Assembly (NCBI GenBank): GCA_036394195.1
Contig: DASWFO010000041.1
Location: 1 to 5,624 of the forward strand
Direction: 5' to 3'
Length of the DNA stretch: 5,624 bases
Origin: DATJPD01 sp036394195
GTDB lineage: Bacteria > Pseudomonadota > Alphaproteobacteria > CACIAM-22H2
Positions 1 to 4,440 of the stretch are shown here, in pieces. The translations under genes were made by a program, and so were the position numbers. Numbering within the stretch: position 1 is the first letter of the stretch; each line of letters starts with the position of its first letter. The notes beneath the pieces are model-generated. The model worked only from the letters and a program-made list of their open reading frames with translations, had not been told where the DNA came from and ran no database searches.

Positions 1-73
1 CGCCGAAGGTCATCGCGCACAACACCGCCGCGACGGCGAGGCCGCGGCCCACAGAGCGGGAGCGTCGCGTCAT
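1..73 (-). CDS. N-terminus of exported or membrane protein (partial)
   Basis: An ATG on the minus strand at 73 opens a frame with no stop through the left edge, giving 24 residues. It begins MTRRSRSVGRG and continues with a hydrophobic run (LAVAAVLCAM). This is the layout of a Sec signal peptide or first membrane segment: an Arg-rich n-region followed by an Ala/Val/Leu core. The twin Arg is not followed by the usual F-L of a Tat signal. The start lies 8 bases after the stop of the ArsR gene, so the two are almost certainly co-transcribed and this product is probably controlled by that regulator. BigR/SqrR-type operons often carry sulfur-handling exported or membrane proteins, but too little is present to identify this one. 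Confidence 0.6.
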   Translation of the reverse strand, partial: MTRRSRSVGRGLAVAAVLCAMTFG

Positions 74-81
74 CGATCAGG

Positions 82-423
82 TCAGGCGCGGACTTTTTCG
101 CCCGATGTCGGCGGCAGCGGCGCCTTCACCGGCTCGCAATAGAGCGCGTGCAGCGTTTCCATGATGGCGCCGGCTTCGCGGCCGGCCAGCGAATAGTAGA
201 TCGTCTGGGCCTCGCGTCGCGTCGCCACCAGCCCGTCGCGCCTAAGGCGCGCCAGATGCTGCGAGAGGGCGGACTGGCTGAGGGTGATCAGGCTCTCGAG
301 TTCGCCGACCGAGCGCTCGCGCTCGGCGAGGTAGCACAAGATGAGGAGCCGGCGCTCATTGGCCATCGCCTTCAGGAGCGCGCTCGCCTTGCGGGCGTTT
401 TGCTCAAGGTCTTCGGGGCTCAT
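82..423 (-). CDS. ArsR-family repressor, BigR/SqrR (persulfide-sensing) type
   Basis: This is a 113-residue winged helix-turn-helix regulator of usual ArsR length. The start of the domain reads LKAMANERRLLILCYL (17-32). The recognition helix region is LSQSALSQHLARLRRDGLV (48-66), and the wing is TRREAQTIYYSL (68-79). The metal-site motif ELCVCDL of classical arsenic/cadmium sensors is absent; the equivalent stretch is SVGELESL. Cys30 and Cys96 are 66 residues apart, the same separation as Cys41/Cys107 of Rhodobacter SqrR and Cys42/Cys108 of Xylella BigR, which form a tetrasulfide or disulfide when exposed to sulfane sulfur. I infer a reactive-sulfur sensor that represses its own operon, including the exported protein that follows. 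The ribosome binding site is weak (GCAGG). Confidence 0.9.
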   Translation of the reverse strand: MSPEDLEQNARKASALLKAMANERRLLILCYLAERERSVGELESLITLSQSALSQHLARLRRDGLVATRREAQTIYYSLAGREAGAIMETLHALYCEPVKAPLPPTSGEKVRA

Positions 424-449
424 GCGGGCCTGCGCGTTACAGGAAGAAT

Positions 450-478
450 ATCATAGGAACCGTCCGGAACACCGTCAA
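450..478 (-). promoter_or_regulatory. sigma70-like promoter of the ArsR operon
   Basis: On the minus strand the -35 box TTGACG (plus 473-478) is followed by a 17-base spacer and the -10 box TATGAT (plus 450-455). Both boxes match consensus at 5 of 6 positions. Transcription would begin near 443, leaving a leader of about 20 bases before the ATG at 423. The spacer holds two GGAAC copies (plus strand 456-460 and 466-470) exactly one helical turn apart, a possible operator for the autoregulating repressor. The promoter is well supported by sequence; the operator is inference. Confidence 0.65.
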
Positions 479-545
479 TCGGCGCAACCTTACAGCCGGG
501 CCATGCGCTGTTCCTGCAGGATTTTTACGCAATCTTACCCAAACC

Positions 546-577
546 TGACACGGGCCAATTTCTTGACGCGGGCCAAT
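546..577 (+). repeat. tandem direct repeat TGAC(A/G)CGGGCCAAT
   Basis: Two 14-base copies, 546-559 and 564-577, differ at one position and are offset by 18 bases. They sit in the non-coding region between the divergent ArsR gene and the small secreted repeat protein, about 80 to 110 bases upstream of the latter's ATG. The spacing and position fit an activator or repressor binding site, but no matching regulator can be assigned. Confidence 0.55.
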
Positions 578-597
578 GGCAGCCCCCGGGGGGCGTG

Positions 598-625
598 CTT
601 ACATGGATATCGACTGCGGCATAAG
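598..625 (+). promoter_or_regulatory. weak candidate promoter for the small repeat protein
   Basis: CTTACA at 598-603 and CATAAG at 620-625 are separated by 16 bases, and each matches the sigma70 consensus at four of six positions. The location, about 30 bases before the start codon at 655, is right, but the match is poor. If the upstream tandem repeat binds an activator, a weak core promoter would be expected. Confidence 0.25.
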
Positions 626-654
626 GCCGCCGTTCCTAATGGGAGGACATAGGT

Positions 655-918
655 ATGCGCACGCTGATCATCGCCGCCGCGGCACTGCTCATTGCCGGGT
701 CGGCATTTGCCCAGAGCTCCGAAGGGGGCTCCAAGACCCGACGCGACCTGCAGCCGCAGGCCGTCCCACAAAGCTCCGGGACAGCCCAGGCGCCTTCGAC
801 GGGATCCAAGACGCGCAAGGATGAGAAATCGGATCCGACGGCGCAGAAATCCGGCAGCGGGAGCGGGCAAATGTCGAGCGGCTCGAAGACCCGCAAGGAC
901 CAGAAGCCGACCCCATAA
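655..918 (+). CDS. small secreted protein with three GSKTRKD repeats, function unknown
   Basis: This 87-residue protein is preceded by a strong ribosome binding site, GGGAGGA at 641-647, 7 bases before the ATG. Residues 1-19 form a signal peptide (MRTLIIAAAALLIAGSAFA), with likely cleavage after AFA. The mature part has no hydrophobic core and is rich in Ser, Gly, Lys, Gln and Pro, so it is probably disordered and basic. GSKTRRD at 25-31, GSKTRKD at 50-56 and GSKTRKD at 76-82 recur every 25-26 residues, so the protein is about two and a half tandem units. I do not recognise a family. It lacks the Cys of a lipoprotein, so it should be released into the periplasm or outside. The gene is monocistronic, ending in a terminator hairpin just downstream. 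A cell-envelope-associated or nucleic-acid/anionic-polymer-binding role is only a guess from charge. Confidence 0.85.
   Translation: MRTLIIAAAALLIAGSAFAQSSEGGSKTRRDLQPQAVPQSSGTAQAPSTGSKTRKDEKSDPTAQKSGSGSGQMSSGSKTRKDQKPTP
727..900 (+). repeat. three in-gene repeats encoding GSKTR(R/K)D
   Basis: The 21-base copies lie at 727-747, 802-822 and 880-900. The amino acids are near identical while codons differ (for example GGC TCC, GGA TCC, GGC TCG for Gly-Ser; ACC, ACG, ACC for Thr). Synonymous divergence with preserved residues suggests an old duplication kept by selection on the peptide rather than a recent slippage product. Confidence 0.8.
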
Positions 919-928
919 CATCCGCCAC

Positions 929-960
929 AAGCCGCGCCTCGCCGAGGCGCGGCTTCTTCT
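929..960 (+). terminator. rho-independent terminator of the small repeat-protein gene
   Basis: A perfect 12-base inverted repeat, AAGCCGCGCCTC (929-940) and GAGGCGCGGCTT (944-955), has a 3-base loop (GCC). It begins 10 bases after the stop codon and is followed by CTTCT. The stem is very GC-rich and the downstream tract is only moderately T-rich, so the T-run is the weak part. Confidence 0.75.
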
Positions 961-993
961 CCGGGTCGCGCCACGAGCCACGCCTGCGCCGCG

Positions 994-1017
994 CCGGCCT
1001 CGCCTGCCGGATTTTTT
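994..1017 (+). terminator. possible second terminator
   Basis: CCGGC (994-998) and GCCGG (1006-1010) can form a 5-base stem with a 7-base loop, followed directly by ATTTTTT (1011-1017). The stem is short but the T-run is better than that of the hairpin just upstream. It may act as a back-up terminator insulating the next gene. Confidence 0.4.
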
Positions 1018-1101
1018 AATCGTCGGGGATAAAGTTCGGACGCCGCAAAGAAGCGGTTGTCGTGATCCGAGCGCAGCACCACTTCAAGGAGTATCAAGCC
1101 T

Positions 1102-1129
1102 TTGCTCGGGGCCAGCGGTTGCGTATAGT
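1102..1129 (+). promoter_or_regulatory. candidate promoter for the exported-protein/macro-domain operon
   Basis: TATAGT at 1124-1129 matches the -10 consensus at five of six positions. A weak -35 (TTGCTC, 1102-1107) lies 16 bases upstream. The end of the -10 box is 24 bases before the ATG at 1154, leaving room for a short leader that contains the ribosome binding site GGGAGG (1139-1144). Confidence 0.5.
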
Positions 1130-1153
1130 GCCCACGTCGGGAGGCGCTGCATC

Positions 1154-1753
1154 ATGTTGAAGATACTTCCAATTTTAGCAGTCTGCGCGACGGTTCTGGC
1201 GGCATCGTCGGGCTTCGCGGATACCGAGGACGATGTCGGCCCCGGGCTCGCCTACGCCTCTGTCTACGCACCGATCCCAACCGGCGTGGCCGTCGCGGTA
1301 CGGCCGTGGGACAACAACAACGACAGCCAGCGGGTCAAGGCGAGTTTCACCGACGCGCTCAGCCGGCGCGGTGTGCGGCTGACCGAAACCGGCTCGCCGC
1401 TGATCCTCAATTTCGAGACCGAGATCGAGAGCCTCGCCGTGCCGAACAGCGGCCCTTCGCTGGGTCAGCTCCAGGGCCGCAACTGGGATTCGCGGGCGCG
1501 CATCAATCTGTGGTCGAATGCTCAAGACAGCGTCATCGCCGGCCGGCGCGGCGACAACAGCGCCTTTGCCACGACGCGCTACATCCTGCGCGCCACCCTT
1601 GACGACCAGCGCACGGGGCAGCGCCTGTGGCAGGGCGAGGCCAGCTACACCGGCCCGTCGAACGACCAGGCCGGGACCTTCGCGGCGATGGCGCCGGTGC
1701 TGGTCGACGGCTTCGGCGAGAACCTGCGGCCGAAGAGCTTCCGTCTCGAATAA
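1154..1753 (+). CDS. exported protein of unknown function, 199 residues
   Basis: I start this gene at 1154 because GGGAGG (1139-1144) sits 9 bases upstream and the N-terminus then becomes a signal peptide: a Lys, a hydrophobic stretch (ILPILAVCATVLAASS) and likely cleavage after GFA at residue 22. The frame stays open further upstream, but that part looks non-coding. The mature protein of about 177 residues looks globular. Recognisable stretches are VAVRPWDNNNDSQRVKASF (47-65), a central ILNFETEIESL, and a C-terminal LDDQRTGQRLWQGEASY. The last resembles the 'D..TG..LW.G.A' strand pattern of DUF4136-like envelope proteins, a loose resemblance only. There are no transmembrane segments after the signal and no lipobox. 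The macro-domain gene follows after 6 bases, so they are probably one transcript. Confidence 0.8.
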   Translation: MLKILPILAVCATVLAASSGFADTEDDVGPGLAYASVYAPIPTGVAVAVRPWDNNNDSQRVKASFTDALSRRGVRLTETGSPLILNFETEIESLAVPNSGPSLGQLQGRNWDSRARINLWSNAQDSVIAGRRGDNSAFATTRYILRATLDDQRTGQRLWQGEASYTGPSNDQAGTFAAMAPVLVDGFGENLRPKSFRLE

Positions 1754-1759
1754 CGGGCG

Positions 1760-2299
1760 ATGCCGCAGCCCGTCCAGGCGATCCGCGGCGACATCACGCA
1801 GCTCGACGTCGATGCGATCGTGAACGCGGCGAACGAATCGCTGCTGGGCGGCGGCGGCGTCGACGGCGCGATCCATCGCGCCGCCGGCCCGGAGCTCCTC
1901 GCCGAATGCCGGACCCTCGGCGGCTGTCCGACCGGCCAGGCCAAGATCACCCGCGGCTATCGGCTGAAGGCCGGGCACGTCATCCATACGGTCGGGCCGG
2001 TCTGGCAGGGCGGCGGGCACGGCGAAGATCGGCTTCTCGAGTCCTGCTACCGCGCGTCGATGGCGCTCGTCCGCCGGCACGGCCTGAAGAGCGCCGCATT
2101 CCCGGCCATCAGCACCGGCGTGTATCGCTTTCCCCTCGAGCGCGCCACCCGCATCGCCGTCCGCACAATCGCCGACGAGCTCGGCGCCGCGCCGGACCTG
2201 ACGGTGATCTTCTGCTGCTTCGGCGACGACGCGCTGGCCGCCTATCGCGCCGCCCTGGCCGACCTGCCGGACTCGCTCACGCGTCCGCGGCAATCCTGA
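1760..2299 (+). CDS. ymdB: macro-domain ADP-ribose hydrolase, YmdB/MacroD type (O-acetyl-ADP-ribose deacetylase)
   Basis: This 179-residue single macro domain aligns nearly end to end with E. coli YmdB (177 residues). Visible motifs are GDIT (10-13), IVNAANESL (20-28), GGGGVDGAIHRAAG (30-43), HTVGPVW (76-82) and the phosphate loop AISTGVYRFP (116-125). Asn25 and Asp35, catalytic in YmdB, are at the same positions. The family hydrolyses O-acetyl-ADP-ribose made by sirtuins and removes mono-ADP-ribose from acidic residues; E. coli YmdB also modulates RNase III. The protein is cytosolic. It starts 6 bases after the stop of the exported-protein gene with no clear ribosome binding site of its own (only GGGCG), suggesting translational coupling. 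The final 23 bases overlap the convergent transporter gene. Confidence 0.93.
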   Translation: MPQPVQAIRGDITQLDVDAIVNAANESLLGGGGVDGAIHRAAGPELLAECRTLGGCPTGQAKITRGYRLKAGHVIHTVGPVWQGGGHGEDRLLESCYRASMALVRRHGLKSAAFPAISTGVYRFPLERATRIAVRTIADELGAAPDLTVIFCCFGDDALAAYRAALADLPDSLTRPRQS

Positions 2300-2597
2300 G
2301 CCCGACGATCCCGGCGACGATGAGGACGATACAGGCGATCCGCAGCGCGGTTCGGGGCTCGCCGAAATACATCATCCCGAGCACCGAAATGCCGGCGGCT
2401 CCGATGCCGGTCCACACCGCATAAGCGGTCCCCATCGGGATGCTCCGCACCGCCAGCGACGTGAGAAATACGCTGAGACCCATGGCGCCGACGGTGGCGC
2501 CGGCCCACCAGGACCGGGTGAACCCGTCGGAGAATTTCATTGCCACCATCCAAGCGATCTCCGCCAGGCCGGCCAGAAAGAGCCAGATCCACGCCAT
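2277..2597 (-). CDS. sugE: SMR-family guanidinium exporter (Gdx/SugE type)
   Basis: This 106-residue small multidrug resistance protein has four membrane helices at about 4-21, 31-50, 56-77 and 84-103. SMR proteins work as antiparallel dimers in the inner membrane, exchanging a cation for protons through the conserved Glu of helix 1. Here that is Glu13, within GLAEIAWMVAMK. Trp16, Ser42, Tyr59 and Trp62 (GTAYAVWTGIGA) match the substrate-site residues described for Gdx-Clo, and the WTGIGA signature marks the Gdx/SugE branch rather than EmrE. Guanidinium export is therefore more likely than broad drug efflux, though some members also carry small quaternary ammonium compounds. The ribosome binding site is GAAGAGG (plus 2607-2613), 9 bases before the ATG. 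It has a single copy with no SMR partner beside it, consistent with a homodimer. Confidence 0.93.
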   Translation of the reverse strand: MAWIWLFLAGLAEIAWMVAMKFSDGFTRSWWAGATVGAMGLSVFLTSLAVRSIPMGTAYAVWTGIGAAGISVLGMMYFGEPRTALRIACIVLIVAGIVGLRIAADA

Positions 2598-2665
2598 GAG
2601 ACGATACCTCTTCGTGTTTCGTGCGAATCGCCCGGGAATCGTAATCGGAAATTCGAGTCCGCGGC

Positions 2666-2691
2666 CACCACTCCTGTATTATCGAGTGGTG
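2666..2691. promoter_or_regulatory. inverted repeat CACCACTC-N10-GAGTGGTG in the divergent intergenic region
   Basis: A perfect 8-base inverted repeat (2666-2673 and 2684-2691) flanks a 10-base AT-rich centre. The centre reads TATTAT on the plus strand (2677-2682) and GATAAT on the minus strand, each resembling a -10 box. It lies 69 bases from the transporter ATG and 33 bases from the phosphatase ATG, so it could be an operator over overlapping divergent promoters, or a hairpin in a leader RNA. No good -35 box is seen for either direction. Confidence 0.5.
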
Positions 2692-2723
2692 ACACTTGCG
2701 CCCATGAATGGTTATCCACTCGC

Positions 2724-3560
2724 ATGACCTTCGGCATCGAGCTCGACCGTGTCGCGACGATCATACGCGGCGTCGCCGAGGCCGAGATACTGCCGCGATT
2801 CCGGCGCCTGGAAAAACACGAGATTCACGAGAAATCGCCGGGGAGCCTGGTGACCATCGCCGACACCGAGGCCGAGCGGGTGCTGCAGGCGGCCTTGACG
2901 ACGCTGCTCCCCAGCTCTTTGGTGCTCGGCGAAGAGGGCGCCGCGGCGGACCCGACGGTGTTCGATCATCTGGCCGGGGATCAGCCGGTGTGGATCATCG
3001 ATCCGGTCGACGGCACGATCAATTTCGCCAATTCAGTGCCGCGCTTCGCTGTGATCGTGGCCCTGGTGGCGGCGGGCGACGTGCGCGCCGGGTGGATCCA
3101 CGACCCGGTGCGGCATGCGACCGCGATGGCCAGTGCCGGCGGCGGCGCCTGGCTCGCCGAGCCGGGGCAGGAGCGCCGGCGCTTGCAGCGCACCACCATG
3201 CCGCCGATCCGCGCCGCGCGCGGCGCCGCGGCCGGCCGCCTGCCAGGACGCGGGCGGGCGCTCGACATCCTGAAGGAGAGCGGCCGAACCGGCCCGTTGC
3301 ACCGCGTGACCTCGGCCGCTCACGAATATCTGGACCTCGTCGAAGGCCGGGTCGATTTTGCCACCTTCGGCCGCGTCTTGCCGTGGGACCACGCCGCCGG
3401 CGTCCTCATCCATCGCGAGGCCGGCGGCGTCTCCGGCTTCATCGAATTCGACACCCCGGAGCCGGTGCCCTATTCCCCGCGCCGCCAAGCCGGCTTGCTT
3501 TTGCTGACCCCGACCCGCGCCGCGTGGACGGAGCTCCGCGATATCCTTGTCACGGGCTAA
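2724..3560 (+). CDS. inositol monophosphatase-family phosphatase
   Basis: This 278-residue member of the Mg2+-dependent, lithium-sensitive phosphatase superfamily is near usual length. Its metal-site motifs are all present: SLVTIADTEAE (41-51), GEEG (69-72), the hallmark WIIDPVDGTINF (90-101) and, near the C-terminus, PWDHAAG (220-226). By analogy with IMPase the ligands are Glu70, Asp93, Asp96 and Asp222, so the enzyme should be active. The family includes inositol monophosphatase/SuhB, CysQ-type bisphosphate nucleotidase and histidinol-phosphate phosphatase; the sequence alone does not tell me which substrate applies. A basic Ala/Arg-rich stretch (151-178) lies between the two lobes. There is no signal peptide. 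No Shine-Dalgarno sequence precedes the ATG, and I see no better in-frame start upstream. It is divergent from the transporter gene. Confidence 0.92.
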   Translation: MTFGIELDRVATIIRGVAEAEILPRFRRLEKHEIHEKSPGSLVTIADTEAERVLQAALTTLLPSSLVLGEEGAAADPTVFDHLAGDQPVWIIDPVDGTINFANSVPRFAVIVALVAAGDVRAGWIHDPVRHATAMASAGGGAWLAEPGQERRRLQRTTMPPIRAARGAAAGRLPGRGRALDILKESGRTGPLHRVTSAAHEYLDLVEGRVDFATFGRVLPWDHAAGVLIHREAGGVSGFIEFDTPEPVPYSPRRQAGLLLLTPTRAAWTELRDILVTG

Positions 3561-3645
3561 GCCGCCGACGCTGGGCTCTAATCGATCACCCAAGCGTGAC
3601 TCCCGCGCCGCGGTCCGCCGCATGGCCTCCCCCGCAGGCAGGGCG

Positions 3646-3651
3646 TATAGT
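3646..3651 (+). promoter_or_regulatory. candidate -10 box (TATAGT) of the DUF1194 operon
   Basis: TATAGT within GCGTATAGT (3643-3651) lies 24 bases before the ATG at 3676. The same nine bases occur at the same distance before the exported-protein gene at 1154. The -35 position, 17 bases upstream, reads TGGCCT, a poor match, so a weak or activator-dependent promoter is likely. Confidence 0.4.
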
Positions 3652-3675
3652 TCGCGTCACGGTCCTGGAGGTCTC

Positions 3676-4440
3676 ATGCCGGCCGCCGCTCGACGCCATC
3701 TTCGCCTGTTCGTGCTGCTGTTGGTCGCAGCGCTGTGGACGGCGCCCGCGGCACGCGCCGAGTCTGCCGCCGTCGATATCGAGCTGGTGCTCGCCGTCGA
3801 TGTGTCGCGCAGCATCGACGACGATGAGTATGCGCTGCAGAAGCGCGGCTACGCCGAGGCGTTCGTCAATCCCGCGGTGCTCAACGCGATTCGCGCCAAT
3901 CCCCATCAGCGCATCGCGGTGACGCTGGTCGAATGGGCGGGCTCCGACTTTCAAAAAGTCGTGGTGCCGTGGACCATGATCAGCGACGAGGAGAGCGGCA
4001 AGCTGTTCTCCGAAGCGATCATCCAGTCGTCGCGCAGCTTCTGGGGCTGGACGTCGATCAGCGGCGCCATCGACGCCTCGGTTCCGCTGTTCGGACATGG
4101 CTATGAGGGGACACGCAAGGTGATCGACGTCTCGGGCGACGGCGTCAACAACAGCGGCCGGCCGGCCTCGATGGCGCGCGACGAAGCGCTGGCGCGCGGC
4201 ATCACGATCAACGGCCTCGTGATCATGAACGACAAGCCGAATCCCGGCTTCGTGCAGCGGCCGCAGCCGCCGCTGGATGAATTTTATCGCGACAACGTCA
4301 TCGGCGGGCCCGGCGCCTTCCTGGTCGCGATCGACGATTTCGAGAGCTTTGCCTTCGCCATCGTCAACAAGCTGGTCAAGGAGATCGCCAGCCTGCCGCC
4401 GGGAAACGGCCTTTCCGTCGCCGAGCTCAAGCGGCGCTGA
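3676..4440 (+). CDS. exported DUF1194 von Willebrand factor A protein
   Basis: I start at 3676 (254 residues) because GGAGG at 3667-3671 is just upstream and the N-terminus becomes a clean signal peptide: Arg-rich start, LFVLLLVAALW core, likely cleavage after ARA at residue 28. The earlier in-frame ATG at 3547 would overlap the phosphatase gene and bury the signal. The mature protein is almost wholly one vWA domain with an intact MIDAS metal site: DVSRS (42-46), Thr126 in GWTSISGA and Asp155 in DVSGDG. Pfam DUF1194 covers this family, known mainly from Rhizobiales, with no established function. MIDAS vWA domains bind protein partners through a divalent cation, here in the periplasm. A TGATG overlap joins it to the methyltransferase gene. 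Confidence 0.9.
   Translation: MPAAARRHLRLFVLLLVAALWTAPAARAESAAVDIELVLAVDVSRSIDDDEYALQKRGYAEAFVNPAVLNAIRANPHQRIAVTLVEWAGSDFQKVVVPWTMISDEESGKLFSEAIIQSSRSFWGWTSISGAIDASVPLFGHGYEGTRKVIDVSGDGVNNSGRPASMARDEALARGITINGLVIMNDKPNPGFVQRPQPPLDEFYRDNVIGGPGAFLVAIDDFESFAFAIVNKLVKEIASLPPGNGLSVAELKRR

Noticed and set aside
1..73. Tat signal on the truncated left-edge protein
   Set aside because: It has a twin Arg but lacks the following hydrophobic Phe/Leu of the Tat motif; a Sec signal or membrane anchor is the simpler reading.
456..478. EcfG-type general stress promoter (GGAAC then GTT) on the plus strand
   Set aside because: GGAAC is present twice but no GTT-type -10 element lies 16-18 bases downstream of either copy.
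636..1097. 153-codon minus-strand frame opposite the small repeat protein and its terminator
   Set aside because: It runs through the terminator hairpin and the intergenic region and its sequence is low-complexity; the plus-strand gene has a signal peptide, ribosome binding site and terminator.
1175..2293. Long open frame of 372 codons on the minus strand opposite the exported-protein and macro-domain genes
   Set aside because: It mirrors two well-supported plus-strand genes, has a low-complexity Arg/Ala/Gly-rich composition and no recognisable domain; it is typical of antisense frames in GC-rich DNA.
1760..2299. Macro domain as the antitoxin of a DarTG-like toxin-antitoxin or defence system
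   Set aside because: The sequence follows the YmdB/MacroD pattern with its catalytic Asn and Asp, and no DarT-like ADP-ribosyltransferase gene is adjacent.
2598..2723. Guanidine riboswitch upstream of the Gdx/SugE gene
   Set aside because: Two ACGA tetramers occur near the start, but they are not in the loops of two matching hairpins as in guanidine-II, and the conserved ykkC guanidine-I segments are not visible.
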